Positions 43,622-51,537 of a stretch of 52,706 bases of DNA are shown in pieces. Each line of letters starts with the position of its first letter. Position 1 is the stretch's first letter. The stretch lies in assembly GCA_938020565.1 (NCBI GenBank), contig CALIHP010000076.1:1-52706 (forward strand), written 5' to 3'. A program made the position numbers and the translations under genes. Source of the DNA: an uncultured Anaerolineaceae bacterium (GTDB lineage: Bacteria; Chloroflexota; Anaerolineae; Anaerolineales; Anaerolineaceae). The notes beneath the pieces were generated by a model, which worked only from the letters and a program-made list of their open reading frames with translations, did no database searches and was not told the origin of the DNA.

Positions 43622-44220
43622 GGTTTTTTCTCCATATCGTTTATTGAAAAGTTTATATTCGAGATAGCTAAATTCCCCAGCAGGTACATCAGCTCGCCTG
43701 ACGCAGTTAAAGCGTCCCCCGTGTCCTCGGTTGAAAACGGGAATTCCGTTCCAGGCCCGCTCAACCCGCGCTCCCGGAGCGACTGCCAGAAGACCTTATG
43801 CTCCGCCCCGGTAACCGCCAGATCCTGAATCGTTTTCGCTGAGAGAAATTGCCGCCCGTTCGTGTAAATAAAAAGGAACCGCCGCCATCGGCCCGCTGAA
43901 ATCGGCGTCGAAAGCGTCCGGAGCGCGCCGAGCTGAATCTTATAGTAATACTCGTTCGCGCGCGGATGGTCCCGTTCGTTCTGAAAAAGCTCCGCCCGCG
44001 TCGTCAGCTCGACGCCGTTGACCGGCGCGTACCGTTCGATCCGGCCCGCCCGATCCGCGCCGAAATCCGCCGTCTGATAAAACGCGATATAGTCTACGCG
44101 TAAAATCTTCGGCGCGGATTTCATCGGAATCCGGTACCAGCCGAATAACCGCGCAATTTCCATGTCGCGCGCCTTCGGCATCAGCGCGACTAAAATCATT
44201 GACGACGGTTGAAGCTCCAT
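43618..44220 (-). CDS. Conserved protein of unknown function
   Basis: The 200-residue protein has a compact block that I recall as widely conserved but uncharacterised: MEIARLFGWYRIPMKSAPK, FYQTADFG, ELTTRAELFQNERDHPRANE, YYYKIQLGALRTL and FLFIYTNGRQFLSAKTIQDL. It has no membrane helix or signal peptide. No catalytic motif is evident, though the RDHPRANE stretch is striking. The ATG at 44220 is chosen because a promoter ends six bases before it; the reading further upstream (44415) passes through that promoter. It overlaps the dihydropyrimidinase start by four bases and is the first gene of the operon. Confidence 0.7.
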   Translation of the reverse strand: MELQPSSMILVALMPKARDMEIARLFGWYRIPMKSAPKILRVDYIAFYQTADFGADRAGRIERYAPVNGVELTTRAELFQNERDHPRANEYYYKIQLGALRTLSTPISAGRWRRFLFIYTNGRQFLSAKTIQDLAVTGAEHKVFWQSLRERGLSGPGTEFPFSTEDTGDALTASGELMYLLGNLAISNINFSINDMEKKP

Positions 44221-44226
44221 ACCCGA

Positions 44227-44255
44227 ATTATACTCTCGCCCGTTCCCCCGAACAA
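44227..44255 (-). promoter_or_regulatory. Promoter placed for a leaderless mRNA
   Basis: On the minus strand TTGTTC (44250-44255) and TATAAT (44227-44232) are 17 bases apart. Only six bases (44221-44226) separate TATAAT from the ATG at 44218-44220, so the usual start site would fall on the A of the ATG. No Shine-Dalgarno sequence is present. Confidence 0.55.
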
Positions 44256-44379
44256 TCATCGTTCCCCGCCCCGCCCTGGCTTCGAAAGTTGATTTTATTG
44301 TAAACTTAACCGCGTTCGGATTAAAATCGGAGGCTATACGGAAACGACGCTGGTTGTACTTCTGATAAAATTTTTTCTT

Positions 44380-45249
44380 TTGATCCTGATCGGGTATATC
44401 CTGCGAAAAACGCATACGATTTCTTCCCGACTGGAAAAAGATTTAGGCGCGTTCCTGATGCGCGTGATCCTTCCGTTCAGTATCCTCCGGTCCGTAAATA
44501 CGACGTTCGACCCGGCCATGTCGCTGAACCTGGTACATGCGGCTCTTTTCGCGGTCGCCTTTTACGCGTTCGCGATCGCCGCGCTGATCCTGATCATGCG
44601 CTTCACGAAGCTTCAGGAGACAACGAAAAAAATCTTCGTAACCCTCGGAACGTTTCAAAACGTTGGTTTCCTTGGATTCCCGATCACGGAAGAACTATTC
44701 GGCCCGACCGGATTAATTTATACGGTTATTTTCAACCTGGTTTTCCAGTTCTTTTTTCTCGGCTTCGCGCAGACATATATCTCCGGCAAGCGGCAAAACG
44801 TCGTCCGGTCGATCCTGACCGATCCGGGGATCGTCGCTTCGTTCCTCGCGATTCCGCTCTTCGTTTCTCCGGTCAAGCTTCCAAACGTGATCGCCGACTG
44901 CTTCCAGCTGATGGGGAGCATGATGACGCCGATTTCGCTCCTGATTATCGGCTGCCGGATGACGTCGATTCGCTTCCTGAGTCTCTTTACCGACGGACTC
45001 GCCTGGATCCTGACGGCCGTTCGGCTGGCGATCTTCCCGGGGATCGCGGCGCTGGTCCTGAAACCGCTGCGGCTGGATCCGACGCTGACCGCGGTACTGA
45101 TCATGGTATGCGGCCTGCCCAGCGGCGCGATGAACGTTATCTTAGCGAACGAATATGACTGCGACGTGAACCTGGCGTCGAAAACGGTCGCGCTCTCAAC
45201 GTTAATCATGCTGGGATCGCTGCCAGTGCTGATGACGCTTGCCCGCTGA
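44380..45249 (+). CDS. AEC-family (auxin efflux carrier-like) transporter
   Basis: The protein has about ten helices in two five-helix halves. Typical AEC features are ILIGYILRK at the start, GTFQNVGFLGFPITEELFGP, the middle MTPISLLIIGCRM and the C-terminal GLPSGAMNVILANEYDCDV. Bacterial members carry malate, malonate or similar acids; the substrate is unknown. From TTG at 44380 the first helix would be cut short. The frame continues upstream to a GGAGG (44329-44333) with an ACG at 44338 as the only well-placed codon, giving TETTLVVLLIKFFLL before the present start, so the true start may lie there. Confidence 0.87.
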   Translation: MILIGYILRKTHTISSRLEKDLGAFLMRVILPFSILRSVNTTFDPAMSLNLVHAALFAVAFYAFAIAALILIMRFTKLQETTKKIFVTLGTFQNVGFLGFPITEELFGPTGLIYTVIFNLVFQFFFLGFAQTYISGKRQNVVRSILTDPGIVASFLAIPLFVSPVKLPNVIADCFQLMGSMMTPISLLIIGCRMTSIRFLSLFTDGLAWILTAVRLAIFPGIAALVLKPLRLDPTLTAVLIMVCGLPSGAMNVILANEYDCDVNLASKTVALSTLIMLGSLPVLMTLAR

Positions 45250-45335
45250 GGTCCGTCGGAGAAGCGTAATCCGATAGCTTTTGAAAGGATTCCTCCGCCA
45301 TAATTCATCGTTGGAAAGAGGCCTTTGGAGACACG

Positions 45336-46601
45336 ATGTCTGAGAAAAAATTTTACCAGTTAACCCCGGCCGAACGACTCGCGATTCTGACGCGGGAGCA
45401 TGGAATCAGCGACACGGATCAGCGCAGGCTCCGCGGCGAAGCCGGGCTGAGGCTTGATACCGCGAATTTCATGATCGAAAACGTCGTCGGGACCTTTACG
45501 CTCCCGTTGGGCGTCGCCCGCGGCTTTCTCGTCAACCAGAAAACTTACGATATCCCGATGGCCATTGAAGAACCGTCGGTCGTCGCCGCCGCTTCGAACG
45601 CCGCGAAGCTCGTCGCGAAGAATAACGGCTTCACGGCGCAGGCCGCCGATCCAATCATGATTGGACAAATTCAGCTCGTCGGCGTTCCGGAGCTTCCGCG
45701 CGCCGTAAAGACGATCAGCGCGAGCCGGGACGATCTCTTCGATCAGGTACGCGCGCTGAATCCGGTTCTCGTTTCCGCCGGCGGCGGGCCTGTCGGGCTG
45801 AAAACGAGAATTTTTGAAGACTCTCCGGTCGGCCCGTTTTTAGTCGTCTATCTTGAGCTGAACGTCGCGGACGCGATGGGCGCGAACGCGATCAACAGCG
45901 CGTTGGAAGCCATCGCGCCGAAGCTCGAAGCGCTCAGCGGCGGAGAAGCGCGCCTGCGGATCCTTTCCAATCTTGCAGACCGCCGGATCGCGAGCGCCCG
46001 CTGCGTTCTCGATCCGAATACGTTAGCGACCCCGGAATTCAACGGGGAACAGGTTCGGGACCGGATTCTCGACGCGGCCGCGCTCGCGGAAGTCGATCCT
46101 TATCGCGCCGTGACGCAGAATAAAGGCATTCTCAACGGAATCGACGCCGTCGTCCTCGCGACGGGGAACGATTGGCGCGCGGTTGAAGCCGGAGCGCATG
46201 GCTACGCGGCCCGCAGCGGCGTTTATCAGACGCTTGTGAGATGGCGGAAAAGCGCGTCGGGCGAACTCGTCGGGGAGATCGATTTACCGATCGCGGTCGG
46301 AACGGTCGGCGGCGCGACCCGCGTGCATCCGACCGCAGGCGCCGCGCTGAAGCTGATCAACCCGGCGGACTCGCGCGAATTCGCCGGAATCCTCGCCGCC
46401 GTCGGCCTGGCGCAAAATCTCGCAGCGCTCCGCGCGCTCGCAACCACCGGCATCCAAAAAGGGCATATGGCGCTTCACGCCCGGCAGGTCGCCATCGCCG
46501 CCGGAGCCGTCGGGGACCAGATCGAACGCATCGCTGAAAAAATGCGCGCCGCGGGCAACATATCAATAAAATCCGCCAGGGAGATCCTTTCAACGCTATG
46601 A
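45336..46601 (+). CDS. mvaA: HMG-CoA reductase, class II
   Basis: This enzyme reduces HMG-CoA to mevalonate (or the reverse). The 421-residue protein has the class II marks: ENVVGTFTLPLGVARGFLVN with the catalytic Glu, the nucleotide site DAMGANAINS, TQNKGILNGIDAVVLATGND with the Lys/Asp pair, VGGATRVHPTAGAALKLI, and the C-terminal flap His in KGHMALHARQVA. Class II enzymes often prefer NADH. It overlaps the HMG-CoA synthase gene by four bases, and the upstream steps of the pathway follow. Confidence 0.96.
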   Translation: MSEKKFYQLTPAERLAILTREHGISDTDQRRLRGEAGLRLDTANFMIENVVGTFTLPLGVARGFLVNQKTYDIPMAIEEPSVVAAASNAAKLVAKNNGFTAQAADPIMIGQIQLVGVPELPRAVKTISASRDDLFDQVRALNPVLVSAGGGPVGLKTRIFEDSPVGPFLVVYLELNVADAMGANAINSALEAIAPKLEALSGGEARLRILSNLADRRIASARCVLDPNTLATPEFNGEQVRDRILDAAALAEVDPYRAVTQNKGILNGIDAVVLATGNDWRAVEAGAHGYAARSGVYQTLVRWRKSASGELVGEIDLPIAVGTVGGATRVHPTAGAALKLINPADSREFAGILAAVGLAQNLAALRALATTGIQKGHMALHARQVAIAAGAVGDQIERIAEKMRAAGNISIKSAREILSTL

Positions 46602-47685
46602 AACTTCTTAAACCTGAACGCCCGGTCGGGGTGATCGGCTATGGGGCGTACGTTCCCCGCTACCGGATCCGCACGGCTGAAATCGCCCGCGTTTGGCATG
46701 GCGAAGGGGCTGGGCCCGTCAAGGAAAAATCCGTTCCCGGCCTCGACGAAGACACGATTACCATGTCGATCGAAGCCGGAAGAAACGCGCTTTCCCGCGC
46801 GAAAATCGACCCCGCTTCGCTGCGCGCCGTCTGGATCGGCTCAGAGTCGCATCCTTACGCCGTAAAACCCAGCGGAACGATCGTCGCCGAAGCGCTCGGC
46901 GCGGGCAATTCGATTTCCGCCGCCGATTTTGAGTTCGCCTGCAAGGCCGGGACCGAAGCCCTGGTCGCGGGAATAGGCTTCGTCGGATCGGGCATGGGCG
47001 ATTACGTCATGGTTATCGGCATGGATACCGCGCAGGGAAAGCCCGGCGATGTCCTCGAATATACCGCCGCCGCCGGCGGCGCGGCGCTTCCGGCCCGCCA
47101 CCAGGGTACCCCGCGGTGCTGATACTTGGGGCTGCCGCCGAAAGCTGCGCTGCGATCGAAAGCGCCTATTCGTTCGTCAGCGACACGCCGGACTTCTGGC
47201 GCCGACAGACGGCAAAATACCCGGAACACGCGCAGCGCTTCACCGGCGAGCCCGCTTACTTCAATCACATCGAACACGCGCTCCATACGTATTTCGAGGA
47301 AACCGGAACGACCGCGAAAGACTATACCTACGTCGTATTTCATCAGCCCAACGCAAAATTCCCTCAGAAAATCGCAAAAGAATCCGGGTTCACGCCTGAG
47401 CAGCTGACCCCCGGTCTCCTCTCGCCTGTCATCGGGAATACGTATTCCGGCGCGGTGCTGCTGGGGCTTTGCGCGACGCTCGATATCGCCCGGCCCGGCG
47501 ATCGGATCCTGGCGGTCAGCTTCGGTTCCGGCGCGGGAGCCGACGCGTTTTCATTGACCGTGACCGAAAAAATCGACGATGTCCGTTCGCTCGCCCCTTC
47601 AACACAGGCCTACCTCCAGCGGCGCACTGAAATCGACTATGCGACTTACGCGCGCTACCGTGAAAAAATCGATATGGATGCGTAG
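46598..47685 (+). pseudogene. HMG-CoA synthase, frame broken near 47087
   Basis: The first frame (46598 to about 47086) encodes the N-terminal thiolase-fold half with GSESHPYAVKPSGTIVAEAL and the nucleophile in FEFACKAGTEA (Cys115). The -1 frame (to 47685) encodes the rest: SDTPDFWRRQTAKYPEHAQ, FHQPNAKFPQKIAKESG with the catalytic His, and SFGSGAGADAF. Both are the archaeal/bacterial family that joins acetyl-CoA and acetoacetyl-CoA. Around the break, GGAA should continue directly to LILGAAAES, but 32 extra bases lie between (47087-47118). Both halves carry essential residues, so the gene is dead unless this is a sequence error or recoding. The downstream thiolase starts nine bases later. Confidence 0.85.
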
Positions 47686-47693
47686 GCTCAGCT

Positions 47694-48824
47694 ATGAAAA
47701 ACGTCAGAGTCCCCGCTTCCGAATCCGTTATAATCGGCGCCGGCCGGATCAGGGTCGGAGAATATTGGGATCGTTCGATCGTCAGCCTTGCTTCCGAGGC
47801 CGTTCGCCTGGCGCTCCGTGACGCCGGGAACCCATCCGCCGACGCGATCTATATCGGAAACGCCTACGCCTCGATCCTGTCCCGTCAGGCGAACCTCGGC
47901 GCGCTTGTTCCCGAAGCCGCAGCGCATCCGCACCTGGAAAGCACAACCTTCGAAGCAGCCGGCGCGTCCGGCGCGGCCGCGCTCCGGGCCGCTTTCCTCG
48001 CCGTCAAATCGGGCTGGATTAAAACCGCCGTCGCCGTCGGCGTCGAAAAAATAACCGACGTCGCCGGCTCGGAAGCCGCCGGCGCCGCCAGCTTGACGCT
48101 GAATTACGAATATGAATCCTCACAGGGAATGACCCCCGAAAGTCAGGCCGCCTTAATCGCGCGCCGATATCTCGAAACCTATACGCATTCGCGGGACATC
48201 TTCCGGTCGATTGCGCTGCGCGCGCGCGAAAACGCGGCTGGGAATCCGTACGCGCGCTCGCGCGGTTCGCTTCGCCCCGACGCCTACGACCGTCAGGCTA
48301 TCCCGCTGCCGCCGCTCGGCATGTTCGACCTGGCGCAGCTGGGCGACGGCGCCGCCGCGGTCGTCGTTACGCGCGAGGACTGCGTTCCAGCGAACCTTTC
48401 CGCCGCGCCGATCCGGATCCTGGCGTCCGCGAACGCCGCGGCCCAGCTCTCGATCCACGACCGTCCCCAAATACTGACGTATACCGCCGCGGCGCAATCC
48501 GCTGAACGCGCGCTGAATCAGGCCCATATCCGATTAAAGAAAATCGACGCGTTCGAGCTTGACGATAAAACCGCGATCGACCTGATCCTTTCGCTGGAAG
48601 CAATCGGCCTTTCTCATCCAGGGCAGGGTTGGCAGACCAACCGGATCCCGCTGAACCATGGCGGCGGGAATTCGGGCCGCGGCTATCCGACCGGAGCAGC
48701 CGGAATTTATCAGATTATCGAAGCGATCGACTGGCTCCGAACGCAGGGCCCTGCGAAAACCGTCTTTGTCCAGGCGCTCGGCGGACGGGCCGCGACCGCC
48801 ATATCGCATGTCTTAGCGTCATGA
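47694..48824 (+). CDS. Archaeal-type thiolase (acetyl-CoA acetyltransferase-like), nucleophile Cys replaced
   Basis: The 376-residue protein has the thiolase fold of the kind that forms a complex with HMG-CoA synthase and a DUF35 protein: IYIGNAYASILSRQANLGAL, AVGVEKITDVAGSEAAGA, GMFDLAQLGDGAAAVVV, LNHGGGNSGRGYPTGAAG and QALGGRAATAISHVLA. The nucleophile site, normally EAACASG, reads FEAAGASGAAALRA, so Gly90 stands where Cys is expected. Its normal role would be to supply acetoacetyl-CoA; without Cys it may be inactive, structural or use another residue. It lies between the synthase and DUF35 genes, the order of the known complex. Confidence 0.88.
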   Translation: MKNVRVPASESVIIGAGRIRVGEYWDRSIVSLASEAVRLALRDAGNPSADAIYIGNAYASILSRQANLGALVPEAAAHPHLESTTFEAAGASGAAALRAAFLAVKSGWIKTAVAVGVEKITDVAGSEAAGAASLTLNYEYESSQGMTPESQAALIARRYLETYTHSRDIFRSIALRARENAAGNPYARSRGSLRPDAYDRQAIPLPPLGMFDLAQLGDGAAAVVVTREDCVPANLSAAPIRILASANAAAQLSIHDRPQILTYTAAAQSAERALNQAHIRLKKIDAFELDDKTAIDLILSLEAIGLSHPGQGWQTNRIPLNHGGGNSGRGYPTGAAGIYQIIEAIDWLRTQGPAKTVFVQALGGRAATAISHVLAS

Positions 48825-48966
48825 AAAAGCTTTCAAAACCTATCAGGATAGCTTCTGACGCGGAAACTTGCCTATAATCCAAACCGTTGAATCAAAAAAG
48901 AGGTTCGGCTTCGTCCGGCAAAACGGACGGAGCGGACCATAACGAACGGGAGACTTGCGAAACGGT

Positions 48967-49395
48967 ATGGAAAATCCTCGCCATTGGCGGCTAAAAAAAC
49001 AACGATACGCGCTGATTGGAGAAGAATGCCCGCATTGTGCCGGAAAAATTTTTCCGCCGCGGGACGTATGCCCGCATTGCGGACAGGAAGCCAAAACCGC
49101 GTATCAGTTCAGCGGAAAAGGCGAAGTTTATTCCTATACGAAGTTAACCGAAGGACCTGCCGGCTATCGTCAGAACGCTCCGTATTTCGTCGCTCTGATC
49201 AAGCTCCAGGAAGGTCCGATTATCACGGCTCAGCTGACCGACGTGGGCGACGAAGAAATCAAGATCGGCACCCCGGTCGAGATGGTAACGCGGAGGCTTC
49301 GGGACGACGGAGACCGTCATGGAGCGATTCTTTACGGATATAAATTCCGCCCCATCCTTCAGGAAGTTCCCGCGGCGGAGAGAACCGCAGGCTGA
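48967..49395 (+). CDS. DUF35 Zn-ribbon/OB-fold protein of the thiolase-HMG-CoA synthase complex
   Basis: The 142-residue protein starts with a rubredoxin-like zinc ribbon (CPHC at 21-24 and CPHC at 35-38) and continues as an OB fold with FSGKGEVYSYTKLTEGPAGY, APYFVALIKLQEGPIITAQL and GTPVEMVTRRL. In archaea such a protein bridges thiolase and HMG-CoA synthase and helps hand over acetoacetyl-CoA. The neighbours support the same role here. The ATG at 48967 is used; a TTG at 48955 sits too close to the GGGAG at 48948-48952. Confidence 0.9.
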   Translation: MENPRHWRLKKQRYALIGEECPHCAGKIFPPRDVCPHCGQEAKTAYQFSGKGEVYSYTKLTEGPAGYRQNAPYFVALIKLQEGPIITAQLTDVGDEEIKIGTPVEMVTRRLRDDGDRHGAILYGYKFRPILQEVPAAERTAG

Positions 49396-49493
49396 TTTTA
49401 TTATTTTTCGGGCGACTGGACGCGAATGCGGAATGAATAAGTTGAATTTACCCTGTACGAAATCTTTTCGCTTTGGGTCCGGGCGCTGAATCC

Positions 49494-51374
49494 ATGAGGA
49501 ACCCTTCGCCCGCCCCAGCTCAGCCGAAATCTTTCACAGAGATTTTCAGCGAGATCGTTGAATCACTTTTCACCGCCTTCCTGTTAATCCTGAGCTTTTC
49601 GGTTTACCGCGCAGCGCGCGGCGTTCCGCTCAGCCGGCTTTCCAGCGAAATCGTAGCCGGTTATCCAAAGTTTTTTCTTTTCTTCTTCGCGTCCGCGGCC
49701 GCGCTGTATATCCTGTTTATTTTCCTGCTGCGCCGGCGCGGTTGGCTTGACCTTCTGACCGCTGCGTTGTCGGTATTCGTCCTGATTGGCTGGATCGCGT
49801 TTTCGGTCAAAACGGATTACGCTGATGAAGCCCGGCTGATAGCCTGGATCGGCGCCGCTTACCTCTGTCATTATTTATTTAACGTCCGCGGCATGGGTTC
49901 GAAATCCGACCTGAGCGCCCGCTCCGCCGGAGTCCTGCTGACCGCCGCGGGTGCGCTGACGTTCTGCCTGACGGCCGCGACCGGAATCGTTCGTCATCGT
50001 ATCTTCCTGACATCCGACTTTGATCTGGGCATCTTTGACCAGATGTTTTACCTGATGTCGCGCGGAGGCGCACCAATCACGACCTCAGTCGGCTACGCGA
50101 TGAATCACATGCTGGAGATTCATTTTTCGCCGATTTTCTATCTCCTCGTCCCGGTTTATAAGCTGCGCTCCAGTCCGGAAACGCTCCTCTTCCTTCAGAG
50201 CCTTTTCGCGACGCTGGCGGCCGTCCCGCTCTATCGTCTCGCCCGGGCCCATCACCTCGATCGGAAAACTTCGCTGCTCCTGGCCGCCCTGTTCCTCCTT
50301 CAACCGGGATACTTCGGCGGACAGCTGAAAGATTTTCATGAGATCAAGCTGCTTCCCTTTTTTTTCCTGAGCTTCGTTTATTTTTTCGAACGGAACGAAG
50401 ACAGCGAGCGGTTTTTCGACGTCCCGACCACGGTTTTCCTGATCCTGACGCTCTCGGTCAAAGAAGACGCCGCGATCTACGTCATCGCGTACGCGCTGAC
50501 CGCGCTTTTCCGCTCCGTTTCAGCGAGAAAGAAAGCGATCGTTGTGATCCTGATCGCCGGACTTGTATTCGTCGGAATCACGGGTTTCATCCTCGGCGAC
50601 GAATCTGATTTCACATACCGCTATCGAAGCCTGCTTCCGGCCTGGGAAACCGGATCGATCAGCGACCTGGCGAAGGTCCTGATAACGTCGCCGTTCGCAA
50701 TCCTGACCCGCATCTTCACGCCCGAAAAGCTCAAGCTGTATTCGTTCCTGCTCCTGCCGCTCGCGTTGCTGCCGCTTTTCGGGGCGCGCCGCTTGAAGAA
50801 CCTGAGCCTGCTGCTCCCGTTTATTGCGTTCAACCTGCTCCAGGATCTCGAATGGCAGGCGATCGACAGCCAATACTTCATGGGTCCGGTCAGCTGTTTC
50901 CTGATCCTTGCGATTACCGAGCTTGAAGCGATCCGAACGCCTTCCAGACGCTTCGCGCTGAGCGCTTTCATGCTGCTCGCGACTGTCCTGTTCGTCCTGT
51001 CAGCTCACCTGCCCAAAGTGGATTATTTTCATAAATACTGCGCCGAAGGGACCGTGTACGGCGAGCTCGAAAAAGAACTGTCGGCGGTTCCCGCGGAGCT
51101 CAGCGCCTCCGGCGCGAGCCATTTCTATTCGCACCTGTCCCGCAGGGCTGAAATATACCCAACCGCGTTCATGTACGAAACGGACGTGATCGCGATCGAT
51201 TTGCGCGATTCGAAGGTCCCGGGGCTGTATGAAAACGTCCTCCGCTGGATCCGAAGCGATCCGGCCTATGGGGTCCGTTCTTATCGCCGCGACTACTGGG
51301 TCATCCTTGAAAAGGGTCTGGAATCCGACGAAACGCAGGTCGTCATCGACGAGATGGAATACCTGACGCAATAA
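49494..51374 (+). CDS. DUF2079 membrane protein
   Basis: The 626-residue protein has about 12 hydrophobic segments. The DUF2079 mark is TSDFDLGIFDQMFYLMSRGG near residue 172, followed by NHMLEIHFSPIFYLLVPVYK and FGGQLKDFHEIKLLPFFFLS. A soluble C-terminal part (about 500 onward) lies outside the membrane. The family resembles GT-C glycosyltransferases in layout, and the Asp and His residues in the first loop could be the active site, but no reaction is known. The ATG at 49494 is preferred over a TTG at 49473. Confidence 0.82.
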   Translation: MRNPSPAPAQPKSFTEIFSEIVESLFTAFLLILSFSVYRAARGVPLSRLSSEIVAGYPKFFLFFFASAAALYILFIFLLRRRGWLDLLTAALSVFVLIGWIAFSVKTDYADEARLIAWIGAAYLCHYLFNVRGMGSKSDLSARSAGVLLTAAGALTFCLTAATGIVRHRIFLTSDFDLGIFDQMFYLMSRGGAPITTSVGYAMNHMLEIHFSPIFYLLVPVYKLRSSPETLLFLQSLFATLAAVPLYRLARAHHLDRKTSLLLAALFLLQPGYFGGQLKDFHEIKLLPFFFLSFVYFFERNEDSERFFDVPTTVFLILTLSVKEDAAIYVIAYALTALFRSVSARKKAIVVILIAGLVFVGITGFILGDESDFTYRYRSLLPAWETGSISDLAKVLITSPFAILTRIFTPEKLKLYSFLLLPLALLPLFGARRLKNLSLLLPFIAFNLLQDLEWQAIDSQYFMGPVSCFLILAITELEAIRTPSRRFALSAFMLLATVLFVLSAHLPKVDYFHKYCAEGTVYGELEKELSAVPAELSASGASHFYSHLSRRAEIYPTAFMYETDVIAIDLRDSKVPGLYENVLRWIRSDPAYGVRSYRRDYWVILEKGLESDETQVVIDEMEYLTQ

Positions 51375-51378
51375 AGCG

Positions 51379-51398
51379 TTTTGCCCACTTTTTGCCCA
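51379..51398 (+). repeat. Short direct repeat after the DUF2079 gene
   Basis: TTTTGCCCA occurs at 51379-51387 and again at 51390-51398, 11 bases apart, about one helical turn. A related TTTTTGCG follows near 51412. A small hairpin AGGCCG/CGGCCT lies at 51472-51486. Either could belong to the promoter region of the next gene; no clear -35/-10 pair is seen. Confidence 0.35.
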
Positions 51399-51537
51399 TT
51401 TACGGTTCCGCTTTTTGCGATAAACTATCGTTACGCAGTTAAAGCGTTATACAACTCTATATTCTGTATATAGGCCGTATCGGCCTGCATGTCTTTCGTG
51501 CCCACCTGTGATTCACGATTTACACAAGGAACCGCTC

